64,000 nt of DNA from Byssochlamys sp. IMV 00236 (Eukaryota; Ascomycota; Eurotiomycetes; Eurotiales; Thermoascaceae), in assembly GCA_001931875.2 (NCBI GenBank), contig MSJH02000800.1:1-64000 (forward strand), written 5' to 3'. This document shows, piece after piece, positions 10,846 to 23,100 of the stretch; the stretch's first letter is position 1, and each line of letters opens with the position of its first letter. Both the position numbers and the translations under genes were made by a program. The notes beneath the pieces are model-generated. The model saw only the letters and a program-made list of their open reading frames with translations, was not told the DNA's origin and searched no databases.

Positions 10846-13052
10846 TATGGAAGACAGAGAGAGCTTGGCGACTCATGTGCCGGCAAATGTGCCTTCATAT
10901 GGGTCTGACAGTCACTTCCACCTTTTACATAGAGTTGGCCGTCATACAATCAAAGTCGACGACAATTGAAGAACAGAAACATCAATGAATAGTGCTAATC
11001 GTAATAATGGAATGACAGGATATTGTAGAGATTGACTCAACGGGAGATACGGGACAAAGCGCCCCAGTCTCGGCAGAATATATCAAACTCAGAGAGACAC
11101 TTGACGGCGTAGATAGTTTGCACGCAAAGTTATCCTCTTATGATGTGGAGTCTGGTACTAGATGTCTCCCTTCAGGCGATGACATGACGTTGAAATGGCA
11201 TGCAACCGTCATCTATGCAGGAACCTGGATCCCGCCATGAGGGCAAAAGACATTATAGGGGCAGTTGACCACAGATGACTGCTTACCTAGAGCATTACCC
11301 CAACTGAACATGATGGAGGATATATAATATATTCTTGGATGTTAAGGCGTGGGGGACACGGTGAGGAACTCCTGACCGACACACATGCTCCACCCCGCAC
11401 TTTCTGAACCGGTGGGCAGCGCGAGGCACACGAGAACTAACACGGCTGCGCGCTCAGAAAAAGACGATAGTGAGGTGATTGACCGTGGAGGACCACATTC
11501 GCAGAGTCTCGAGGAGAGTTTCGGCCCGTCAACCAGACTCACCACGTTGGACAAGCACACAGGGAAGAAGGACGAGCTCGCGAATGTGTCTTTTTGCTGG
11601 CAGTTGTTGACGTTCTTAGCGGGCGTTGGGCAGGTCTTGAGCCACAAATTAGCTGCAGATGGATGGACTGCTTAGGAGATTCGATAGCTATCCAAGCTGT
11701 CCGCAACGGTCGACCTGCTTGGCAGGAAACACATCGATCCAGTTCTTTGGGGGGCAGCACCGCCAGTTGGACTTGCTGATATGGGCGATCCGGGCGTCTT
11801 GCGCTGCGGCTAAGTCAGTAATTACTTCACTAACTTGCTACTAAGGGCCATCGCGCGGTGGAGACCAACGCTGTACCGCAACAGACCGACAAACAAGAAG
11901 CCTACCGCCGACAGGGATTCTGGCGAAATGTTTCTTGGAGATGCATTATTGTTATTCCCTTTTGCCAGGTCATCCCTGGAGGACCGCTTGATTCCGCTCA
12001 CATGTTCGTAGGAAGGTCAAAAGACCACCAGGCTTATCTCCAAACATTCATCACTGCTCGATATCAATCAGAATAACGATGGAATGAGATGAGAATCATG
12101 AGATGAACCGTGGATCTTTACACGGGAAGCATTGACATGAGTCAGCATCCGCATGACCGCGCCTAACCATCCTGGGAGCTCTGTAAATGTATAGGTTTTG
12201 GATCTCGGAGCAACAACTCTGAAACCATCTGTCTCCTGAACTGTTCGTCCCTCATTGATATCCACTATGCGGGCCTGTAGACCCTGGGTCGATCGGTCTC
12301 ACGGCCCGCTGAGCTGTTCATGCGTTCGTATTCCAGCTGCGTGCCCTCATTAATCCGTGGTCGAAGGATGGCAAACGCCCAGCCATCTTCTAACTTCTCT
12401 CCAGATAGTGACTTCAACGAAACGGAGGCTTCCTGAAGCCACAGCTCGATGGACCCCGCCTATCTGTATCTGTCATTCTTCTCACACCCACAGTCGAGGA
12501 CATGGCCGCTGCTCAGAACGCTTCGAACAAGCTCGATCATGCGCAAGTTGAAATCAGTTTCGGGAGATTGCCTTCCGCTCAAACAGATGATTTCTAATTA
12601 TGCAGTGGCGCTGATCGAATTGGCCCCCTGTTCTGACCGTTCGTCATTCTCGAAAGGATAAATTAACTACTTTTCGGTCCTTGCTAGTGGCTTGGTTCCG
12701 ATCCTGCTTCACCATTGCGGTCTGAAACCATACGACTCGATGATTCCCAAACCGGCTTATGCTGCTTCTAGTAACTCCCTATCAGGAAACTCTGTCTCTG
12801 TCAAACGATACTTCTGACAATTTCTTTTGATCTCTTACCTTTTAGTCAGGTCACTAAAATGATTCTATTCTTTTGTAATCAACGACCGTGCTCACACTAC
12901 TATCTGCTTAACCGCCTGTTATCCGCTGACTTGTGAACCACACGCCGTTGATGAGCATCTTACCTTGAACCAACTATACTCAGAGGTTCACTATCTTTGT
13001 TTCTGACCCGCTGCATGTGTATATTCTGATTTTCTTTTGTGCCCTCGGCGCC
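10846..13052. other. Poorly defined 2.2 kb with possible gene relics
   Basis: No intact gene is supported. Short open frames on both strands at 11342-11760 overlap one another and lack recognisable motifs. On the minus strand between about 12660 and 12070 there is coding-like sequence broken by stops. It includes YPFENDERSEQ, VLDCGCE and IELWLQEASV in one frame and FRVVAPRSKTYTFTELPGWL in another. The first three resemble, weakly, landmarks of UMTA/LaeA-type SAM methyltransferases. I treat this as a possible relic only. Confidence 0.35.
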
Positions 13053-14369
13053 ATGTCGAATTCAATAGTTACGTTCAGCGGCCTCAGGTGCACAAAAGTG
13101 CGACGTACAGCACCTCCATCACAGGCAATAGCAACGGCAACATCGACATCTGCTGGAAGAACAGCGACAGATCAAGCAACTGTCACTTCGTCTGCTGGAA
13201 GAACGCAAGTCTCGACTGCATCTGATCCAGTACCGCGACCTAGCATCACTTCAACGGCTGCCACGGACGCTGCAGAAACTAAAGGTTAGTTCAGTCCTTG
13301 CTGCCAAGCAAAGAAGAAGAAAAAAAATTGCCCGAATGCACGTCCCAAGGATCCGAACCTGATGAAATCAGTGACAAGCAAGGTCCCCGGGGCCCCGTCA
13401 TCAAGCGGTACCTCTACGACTGCGGCCGGAATATCCGCGAAAGATCCCCCAGCAAGCAATAATACCGGCCAGAATACTCTTCGTATTGCCATAATTACTT
13501 CACTCGGTGCCTTTGTGCTAATAATCCTCGCTGTGCTGGCCTGGAAACTGATACGATGTCGACGAAATCGAATGACAGGTGATGCTACGGATTACTATGC
13601 AACGGAGAAACCGCAACTCGACAGGGGGAGGTCCACACAGATATCGAGCCCTGGAGGCTCACCATTCCAGGAAAGTAAACTAGAGAGTACTATACACATC
13701 CGAGACTCTTTAGCACAGTTGGAACAGCTACCAAGAGCCGTGGCCAACATCGCCGCGGGCCGGTCCTCGAGAGTACTGCCGGACCGATCTCAATCTGAGG
13801 GTCGCTTCGACCCCATGGATTCGACTGAGGTTCGAAATCAATCCTATGATGCGGCGCTGATACAAGACGACGGTGGTAGGGAAAACAGTATGGCAATAAT
13901 GAAGGACCAGTTTGCTGACCCATCACCACCGGCTGGGTCTGAGAACCGCTTGTTGCAAGTTGGACGCTCGCTCTCTCGTTCAACTTCAAGTCTACACACA
14001 CTGAGATCAAGCACGAGTCGAGAAAGGAAGAATCGCTCCAATAAAGACGAACCTCACAGTAGGGAGCAAAGCACCAGCAGCAGTATTATCGTCCTTCCCG
14101 GACGCGGCAGTTTGAGTCCTAGCGAACGTACCTTTAGCTATCAGCCTACATCTGCTGGCCTTGGACAATGGAGACCAGATCGCGAAAGGACGTCGATGCG
14201 AAGTTCAACGACTAGTACACGCAGCGATCCATTTGACTTGGAAGAACCATCTATAACAACATATAAGTTTTTCAGAATCTTTGGAGCCGATACTCAGTTC
14301 GATCAGACGTTCAGTAGCAAATCGGATTCTACGATATACTCACCGAGAAACAACGACCGAAACAAATGA
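13053..14369 (+). CDS. Ser/Thr-rich single-pass membrane protein (sensor-like)
   Basis: Exons 13053-13284 and 13372-14369 are joined by an 87-nt intron (donor GTTAGT, acceptor ATCAG, phase 1) and give 409 aa. Residues 1-115 are rich in Ser, Thr and Ala and look O-glycosylated. About 116-139 is a clear hydrophobic segment (IAIITSLGAFVLIILAVLAW) followed by a basic stop-transfer cluster (RCRRNR). The remaining ~270 residues are a hydrophilic, Ser/Arg-rich cytosolic tail. This layout matches fungal wall-stress or mucin-like sensors of the WSC/Mid2 type, but no WSC cysteine domain is present. A hydrophobic signal-peptide-like stretch (YILIFFCALGA) lies in frame just upstream from 13017, but it begins with GTG. 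An upstream exon or a different start is therefore likely, and the N-terminus is uncertain. Confidence 0.65.
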
Positions 14370-15366
14370 CCATCATTAATACCATATACCCCATATCGGT
14401 GTCGCGCCTGGGGGACTATTTCCAATCAGATGCGTTATGTGGCCAGCAATATGAATGAACAATATTCTTTGCGCGACGGATTATGGACTCTTTTCAACTT
14501 CTCACAGTTCTGGACCCAAAAAGGGTCGCCAGCCATCTCTCAGATGCGACATAGTAAGACTTATTCTGCCGTTTACACTTCGACTTAATTTGTGATAATA
14601 TGGACTAGCCAATGTTGAGGGAAAGGTGTTTCACTAATGGCTGCGTTCGAAGCTGGGGTTCACCTATTCCGGATTGTTCAATCTCAAGATGGCGTTTGGA
14701 CTAGCATAGGGATGTACATACGAGTTACGCAGTTTCTTTATAATATACTAGTTTCTAGTGGCATGTGGTAACAGGGAGATGATAATTAATTGCATGGTCT
14801 AAGTAGACAGAGAGCATAGCTGAAACTGATCGAGCTCCCAATTGCAAACAAATATATATTCTTGGGATGAAGGTTCTCAGACAGTTGAACGGTAGTCGGT
14901 AGATAGTCTTCTTAGAACTGGATAGATCACACCTTGAACAGCAAATAATATACCTCTCCAGGTTGACTGCTTTTGGGAGCTGCGATACGATTGAAGATAT
15001 AAGCATGTCATTTTGCCTAAACACGAACAATCGCGGTCCAGTATGCTGTGAACGTTACGACATTTAGATTTTAACGAATCTAGGAACATAGGAGCTCCCT
15101 TCCGTGGGAGGGAAATGGATGGAAATCCGGTTTCGTTGGATGGGTTGAAACAGGCAATGTAACGAAATCCGAGTTTCATATCACACAAATGGCCAGACAA
15201 TGTCCGAGTTCTTTCCTTCAAGGAAGAAGAATGGTTCCTTTTTTTGATCCTGACCCAAATTCCCGACTCCGGATATCCATCCCAAGCAGTCAGACCGTCG
15301 ACCTTGACCTCTGGACTGATATTTCCCAACACGACCTCCGCACCATCAGAAAGCGTGAAAAGAAAA
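14370..15366. other. Convergent intergenic region
   Basis: About 1 kb between the 3' ends of the membrane-protein gene (plus) and the eL19 gene (minus). A minus frame of about 200 codons (14877-15494) runs through it into the last eL19 exon but in a different frame, so it is a chance reading. I see nothing else. Confidence 0.5.
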
Positions 15367-16378
15367 TTACTCCTGAGCCTCCTCCTCCTCGACCAGAGCG
15401 TTACGCTTGGCGGAGATACGCTCCTGTCGTCGCTCACGGGCGGCACGGGTCTTGGCACGCTTAGCATCCATCTCCTCCTTGAGGACACGCTCACGGGCCT
15501 TCTCGGCCTTGGCCTTGTGGATCTACATGGGAAGAATTGTTAGTCCATTTGTTCAAAAAACCGAGCTCTGTCTGCTATCGATCCATGGCGTTTCTCATAA
15601 GAGGAGATCGGTTGTTCATGGTACAGCCATAAACAGGGTAGATGGAGAATATGGGAAAAAACTTACGTGCTCGATCAGAGCACGCTTGTGCTTGAAGGTG
15701 TTACCCTTGCTCAGGTGGTAGAGCTCGTGGTAGAGGTGCTTGTCGATCTTGCCGGAGGCACGGTACTTGACCAGGAGACGACGAAGAACACGCATGCGGC
15801 GCATCCACAGGACTTGGCTGTAAAACAGACGCATTAGCACAAGTCCCAGGGTAAAGGATTGATATTCCACCGATGAAATCGTGATAATCCCCGAATCCAT
15901 CTTTCCACAGAGTCCAAACGTACCTGGGCATACGGGCATCCTTGGTACCCTTTCTCTTACCGAGACCACGGTGTCTGCCGATGCGACGAGCGGCGTTCAG
16001 CTCACGGGCACGGGCGCGCGAGTGCATGGTGACCGGCTTGCGGATGATGAGGCCATCGCTGACGAGCTTGCGGATGGTCTGACGGGAGTTGGCATTGGAG
16101 ATCTCGTTGACCTCGTTGGGGTCAAGCCAGATCTTGCGCTTGCCACAGCCGACCACGGAGGCCGCGAGGCGCTTCTGGGTGCGAAGGTTGACCCTATTCA
16201 GAGAAAGAAGACATGGTCAGTTTTTATGCGAGACGGATGACGAGAGGCGGAGGTGCAAGATCATGGAACGTGGGCACAGAGAGCTTCGCAGCGGCTTGGA
16301 TAGAGAATTTAAAACCCAGCGTCGAAAAACTCCTGCATGAACCATATCTTGACCTGGAAATCGTAGATGGACTCACAT
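15367..16378 (-). CDS. rpl19: 60S ribosomal protein eL19
   Basis: Component of the large cytosolic ribosomal subunit. Minus-strand exons are 16378-16377, 16193-15924, 15817-15667 and 15522-15367, with introns of 183, 106 and 144 nt, all GT-AG. The spliced product is 192 aa, the usual family length. Diagnostic segments in order are [71 protein letters not shown] and [13 protein letters not shown], followed by a C-terminal charged helix ([20 protein letters not shown]). The first intron splits the start codon (AT|G), so the ATG exists only after splicing. Introns near the 5' end and dense basic coding are typical of fungal ribosomal-protein genes. A telobox lies upstream. Confidence 0.96.
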
Positions 16379-17168
16379 CTTGATGTCGGCGTATCGACGG
16401 TCGTTGTCGGATGATGTTCTTGTCACTCGTCGACGGGAGTGATTTCAGTGAGGAGTTTGAGATAGGGTGCTGATTAGCTAAGCGATGTGCTCCTAAGCGA
16501 GAAAATCCACATTAGGGTTTGTGCCCCCTCTTTTCCGCCCGGCGCTAGGCCCTCTCTTTAAGAGAATCTCGACAAGAACAAATAACAGCGCTTAGTTATG
16601 GTAGTGATTATTATTATTGATCACGGTGAAACATCAATTATACGCTCAGTTATCCTAGTCGTTCTAATTACTTGATCCCCTGCGCTCCATGATGAAACAA
16701 TCTTGCTTGTATACCTATCTTCTGCAATTGTACTGAAAAAATACCCCTCAATGGACCACTCAGCGGGTCTCTGGATCCGCTTACTTAATTGCATCACGTG
16801 ATGCTACGCTACGTAGGGATCATCTCGTGCGGTAATCAGGAATAGATTTAGATCATTCAGAAGTGGATGACATGTTAATCTAGACATAGATTCAAGTTAC
16901 TAATTATAGATGATATACCTGAGCTCGAAATCATCCCGCCCTCGATGGCAATAACATATCATTAACTTCTGCTGGAAGTTACGTTCAGAACTATTCCCAG
17001 CCCAGAGAAAAGGGGGAAAAGACGATCTTGAAGGAACAGTATCACGAAATGAGTCACGGGTTAATACGTGGGAAGATATCATGGGATCATATCACATATA
17101 ATATTTACCGGAATATCTAAATACATTCTTTTGTGGAACTCGTCGACCTGAGAGTCAAGGGGAATCAA
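16379..17168. other. Intergenic: eL19 promoter and Gcn1 3' end
   Basis: About 790 bp between two genes transcribed on the same (minus) strand. The part nearest eL19 contains its leader and promoter, including the telobox. The part next to Gcn1 should hold its 3' untranslated region. No open frame longer than 60 codons is present. Confidence 0.5.
16512..16520 (-). promoter_or_regulatory. Telobox (AAACCCTAA) upstream of eL19
   Basis: The plus strand reads TTAGGGTTT; on the strand of the eL19 gene this is AAACCCTAA, about 135 bp before the start codon. Telomere-repeat-like boxes bound by Tbf1-type factors are known in ribosomal-protein promoters of several fungi. Position and orientation fit, but binding is inferred from the motif only. 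Confidence 0.5.
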
Positions 17169-20100
17169 TCACTCATCACCAAAAGAGTCCTCTCCAAGGT
17201 CCACCTTCCCAATACTCCACACTTCCTTCTCATCCTCAAGTTCGTCGTTTGAAAGGCCCAGACCTCCCTGGCCTCCCTCTGCTTCCCTCCGCTCTCTTGC
17301 CTGGGTAGCAAGACGCAAGGCAATGCGCTTGAAGTAATCGGACATGCTCCGTTTCGGTCCAGGAGGAAGTTCGGAGCCTGGCCCGGCCATGTATTTTTCA
17401 AAGACGGCACCTTCCTGATCCACGACAGAGAATAAGGCCAAGAAAGCAGCCTCTGCTGCGAGCTTGACTGGAATGACGACATCGCGGACACTTGCAAAGA
17501 TCGGAGGCGCAAGCAGAGGCAAATGAGGCCTGGTAAGCTCCGGGTGTAGACGACTAACTGTACGGATCACCACGAGAGCTAGGCGGCGGGTATCTGACGG
17601 GGCACCCGGCTGTATCACGGGGGCCAGCGCTTCAAATATCGCCTTATTTGTCTCAAACGATCTGTTGGCATGTTCCGTAAGGAGATACTTTCCAGCAGCC
17701 AGGACGCTATTATCGGATATGAATGTCTATCGGAACGTTAGCGTATATCGCGTCACTAACAGAAACTACCACTTACATCTTTATGAGCTATGCCTTGGCA
17801 TATGATAGACGGCGTCTCCGCGGGGAAGTTCTCGGGCAGCAACGAAGGCGATTCGACCAATACGGCATTCAATCCAAGGACAGACGCATGGGTGAAATGA
17901 GTGGACAGGACACGGTTCCTGAGAACTCCCGTTAGTATGCGTGCATTGTCATCTACCAGAAGGATGGAATCATACTTGATTAGTGGCAAGGCAGCTGTAG
18001 TCGGGAGGTTCTTGACGAGCGCACCAAGCAGGCGCGCGTTGGTTATTGCCATGGCATCTGTACACTGTAAGTATTCTATATGAGATAGCGTCGCGGGGGT
18101 AGTACCTGTTGAATCACTGGTCTCATCGTCAATCAAGGCGAGAACAGCATTTCTTGAGGCCTCGCTCATGCTAGACCCAGCCTTGCCCACCACTTCTTGG
18201 AGCGCTTTCATCATCGCATTTCTGACACCGGGATCGGGAGTTTTCGAGCCGGTAATAAGTTCTGTAGATATGGTTAACCCGATGGTCCAAGCAAAATAAC
18301 AAAGACTATGCTTATGCTGTGTGGACTCACCTGCAACAAGTGGGTCGACTCTGGGAGTCAGAGTAATCAGAATACCAAGTCCCTTGGCGGCTCTGTTACG
18401 CAGAGTCTCACTCGACGGATCCGCTAGACCCCTAGCAAACGTTCTCTGCAGTTGCGGCAGGAAAGGCTTGACAGCAAGGGGAATTTTTTCCAGTAATTTG
18501 TTGAGGGTGTAGAAGACGGCACCTGTTGAGACCTCGTTAGTGCTATTGGAGCCTTCCAGTCGTAAATGAACTTACACTTGATCTCAACAGAACGTTCGGA
18601 GACGACTCTGATGAGCGGACCAGTTATCTGTGTCACGAAAGGCTTCAAGGCATCTGCTGCTGTACGATCGATGATGTCGGCGAAAGCCAGTGCAGCCTGC
18701 GTGCGTTGCTCCACGCTGCCGTTCAGAAGACCCTGGAGGAAGATCGGGAAAATTGCGCTGATACCCTTTGGCAGACTGAAGCCAGGCAGGTCCGCTCCTG
18801 GAACTCCAACTTGTCGGAGCACTTGGCGTGCAGGAATAACCAAAAGCTCCATCTCTTCCTTGCGCATATGTGAAGTCAACTGTGTCAAGCCAGTCCAAGC
18901 AGCCTTAACGACGTCCTTGTCTCTGTCATCGAATGATATAAGCAGAACACGGATCAGATCCTGGTAATATCTAGAGAAGTCGATCCCAGCTTCCTGGAAG
19001 AAAGTGGCTAGGCGATTAGCAGCATTGGCGCGTCGACGATGATCATCATGTTTCATGAGAGAAATCATGACGTTCATCGTAACGCTGAGACCATCGAACT
19101 CGTCAACGGAAACTAAGACTGTGTCGAATGATTTGGTGAGTTCGCCTTTGAGCTCATCGTCCTTGGTTTCTATGATACCGTCCATCAGAGAGTTCAGGAT
19201 CGTCGGGAGCCTGCGAGTCATGGCTGGCCCTGCTACTTCTGCCAACGACGCAAGAGCCCTGGCGTTAAAAGCGGAAATTGGTGGAGTGAGCAGTGTCGGG
19301 ATGAGGTTAGGGAGAATGATATTTGCACGGGTAGTCTCCGTGAGAAGGGTAAGAAGGGCCGACAGAGCTTGTTCGGCATCCTCATCGTTACGCAGAAGCA
19401 TGAGGAGATGAGGCAGAACCTGATCAACCACCTTCTTGCCCAAACTCTGCTGCAGTGCATCGAATGCTTCAGCTGCAGCCTCACGCACATCTTCACTGTT
19501 GTCGACGAGAGCAGTCCGCACAATAGATATGAGGCTCTTGTCGTAATCCTCAAGAGCCTCATCTGATGCAGACGTAATGAGTTCTCGCAAAGCAAGACAT
19601 ATACCTTGCCTGGCGTCAACATCGAGCGACGACTGAAGGCCCTCTTCGAGAGATGGCAGCAAGGTTGCAAGGACGCCTTCACCAGCCTTCTTGATAAGGT
19701 CTCCAAGTGCATTGCCAGCAATGACCTTCTGTTCCATGTTGGATGATCCAAGACGGCGAATGATCAGCTGCGTCAAAGTAGGAACCAAATCCTTGAGCGT
19801 GCGAGGAGAAGCGACAAGCGCCTTCCAAACAATGATCGCAGCACTTCTGACCAAGCCAGAGGTATCGCAACGACAGATGTACAGAGAGGATAAGACTCTG
19901 TTTCGTTTCTCTTCTCCGAGGGCTTCCAGTAGTGACTGTCCTGCCTGTGCTGCTCCTTCTTCCTCTTCTTCTGCATCCTGTCTGTTGGTGACACCGCTAA
20001 TACTGAATAACAGATCTCCGACCAGCTCGACTGAGCTCAACCTAATACGGTAGCTATCATCTGCCAGACCGCGCTCGAGCTCAGGAAGCAAGAGATCGAC

Positions 20101-23100
20101 AGCCTTGGATGCAAAGTTCTTGACCAACAGGCGACCCGCACGCAGAGCGATTTCTCGAATTGCCTCAATGTCATCTGCCAGACCTGATAGAATTGGCGGA
20201 ATGATTCTGTTGAGATAAGGAGCAAAGCTGTTACCGAAGCAAGCAGGAAGGAAAATAAAGAGAGACATGAAGCCTTCGCGGACAGACGGCTTCGAGCTGG
20301 ACACATTTTGCAAGATAGTGGGCAATGTCTCCTCCAGTCTGGTTGTCCCCAGTCCTGCAAGAACTTCAGAAAGAGCCTGTGCAGATCCCAACCTGTCTCC
20401 AGCGCCAGTGTCCGACTTGAGAGTCGACATGAGACTCGGAATGAGGTCTGGAAGCGCGTCTTCTCCCAGTTTCTCGATGAGAGAACCAAGAGCCTTGGAC
20501 GCAGTGGCACGGGTAGTAGGAACGGGGTCGACAACGGCAAGCCGTAGTCCAGCAACCAGGATAGGGAGATGCGATATGAGGTCACGACGCTCCGTGAGAT
20601 GGGCCAGGCTACCAATGATTTGAGCGGATTTGCGCTTGGTTCCGGATCTATCTCCAAGGCCTCTCTCGAGGATACGAACAACAAGCGCCAACGAAGGAGC
20701 GTCGAGATAATGCACGAAGGATACTTTGATCAACGCATCCAAAGCCTCATCGGCATACTTCGTCGGGTCACTGAGTGCCTTCAAAAGCACACCGACCAGA
20801 CTCTTCACTTCCGGGTTACTGATGACTTCTCCAAAGCGCTGCAGACTTCTGTTTGCCGCATTGCGAACTTCTTTATGGCTGTCGTTAAGAACCTCCGTCA
20901 GAGGAGGGATAATGTCCGGAAGACTCGCCGCAAGTTGCTGCGGGTCAAGGTATGCCATGGCACCGAGAAGATCACAAGCGCCTTTCTTACTACGCCATTG
21001 TGTTTCATCGAGACCTTCGAGGAGTGTCGGCAGGATTTGCTTCACGCCATAAGAACTGAGGTTCGAGAAGCAAGATTTCGCGGCATCAAGACAGGCATCG
21101 CGGACATCGATGTTGGGATCTCCAAAGCTTGCCAGAAGTTGAGGCACAATTTGAATGATGTATGGCTCAAATGTCCTTCCAAGGACCGTAGAAAAGAGCT
21201 CATATGCAAGCAACGCGCCCTGCCTTTGGTTTGGGTCTTTCTTGTCCTCAGTGGCTGCTCTGAGGAGAGACATGATCCGATACTCTCGCAATGCCGCAAT
21301 TCCTCTTCCACGAACTATTCCAGCCAGACCGTACGCAGCACCACGGCGAGAGGCATACTGCTTTGACCGAAGAAGTTGCTCGAGCAACTCTTCGACGTAA
21401 CTTGAAACAGCATCTCCAGCAAGTCTCACCAGTGGAGGTAGACAGTCCGCCACCGCAGACTGCACGCTCTCAGAGGGTGTCGGAAGAGTAGCCAAGAGCT
21501 TCCTGATGACCTTCTCCAGTCGCGGATCCTGCGCCTTCAAATGTCTAGCGAGGGATCCATAAAGGACAACCACAGCCTCGTTGAGCCAGTCCGAGCTCTC
21601 GGTTGCTTTATCCGAAGTCTCCAGTGTTGTCTCAAAGAGAGTCATTAGCTCCTCAACCTTCTCCTGACCTCGAAGTGCAATAACGGTTCTCCCACTGTCC
21701 GCCATCTGCGCTCTGACCACAGGGTTTTTATCAGCCAAGGGCCCTTTCTCGATGAGGAACTTGAAAAATGACACTATCTGATCGCCTTGGAATCCTTTTG
21801 TCATGGCCTTGAAAGCGAGAGCAATGCCGCTCCTAATCTCCCAGTTATCCGAAACTTCCGCCTTCAGCGGCATTCCATACTTATCCTTCGCAGGCGCTTT
21901 AGGCTTGATCTCATCTTCGTATCTTGACTGTAGGTCGAACAGGACATTTTCGAACACAGACTGATTCAAGTCAATCGCATGGGCCAGGGCACGAGCCGCA
22001 GTCCCTCGTAGCTGTGAATCCTTGGACCCGAGATACTTCATAATTGCAATATATGAATTCTCGTCGACCTCCAGCGCGTTTTCTTCCCATATCCTTTCAG
22101 CGAGTTCCGCGTTCTGCTCCACGTGGTCATGGTAGCTCAGCCAAATATGCTCGGAGAAGTCGAGATCGGTAAGGTCAATTTCATCCGCAATGACCTGAAG
22201 CAAAGCAGTTCTGACAGATACGCCTGGCAGTATTGTGCCTTGGAGAAGTGTATCCAGTTCCTCCCTGCTGATACTTGGCGATATGGACCGGCAGAAGTCA
22301 AACAAAGCATCTTTGATCAGCTTATAATGCTGAGAATACTTCTGCATGGAGGATATAAGGTGTCGCAAGACCTCTGCCCGAGGGAGGCGGGTATCTGAGA
22401 ATGAGCTGCAGTGGAATGAAACAAACTCCAGGGCCAATAGCACCTGTTCTCCTTCCTCCTCTCCTTTCTTCTCTTCGATTCCGTTATTGCTAAGAACGGT
22501 GAGGACTAGCGGCAGCACATAGGCCAGTGATGAAGTGTCAAAGGGTCGTTGCTCTGAGGCAAAGCGCAGCCGGTAAAGGATTCTTGTGACCAGTTCCCCA
22601 AGGGGTTCCACCTCCATATCAGAGGGGAGGTAAGTGCTACCTTGAGCTCGGAGGGTGGCAACACCGACAAAAGGTCTGATGTTGCCTAGGCGCGGTGATA
22701 CTTTTTCTGAACAAGAGAGATACGCTCGCGAGACAACGTCTCCGACGAACAAACCTGCACCTGCACGTGCGAGAGACAGAAGGCAACTGACAGCTTGGTT
22801 GATCCACCCATCCGCATCCGTAGGTGTATTTGTCGCAAGGCCTCGGACGATCGTTGCTCCTCTCTCGATTCTTTCAACTTCAGAGCGCACCTCTTCTCGT
22901 ATTTTCGCCTCCTTAGCGAGCTGTGCATTAACCTTAGACTGCTCTTCTGCAGTAAGCTTTTTCTGCTTCTGGCCCTTCTTCTCAGCAATCTGGGCTCGTA
23001 ACTCCTCTTCCCACTTAAGGGTGTCATAGTCCTTGACACTCTTGTCGGATAGAGGCTGCTTAGCCTTGGAGTTGAGCACATCTGCGAATGTCGTCCCCTC

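Noticed and set aside
14877..15494. 205-codon minus frame across the 3' end of eL19
   Set aside because: It overlaps the last eL19 exon in another frame; eL19 identity and splice phases are clear.
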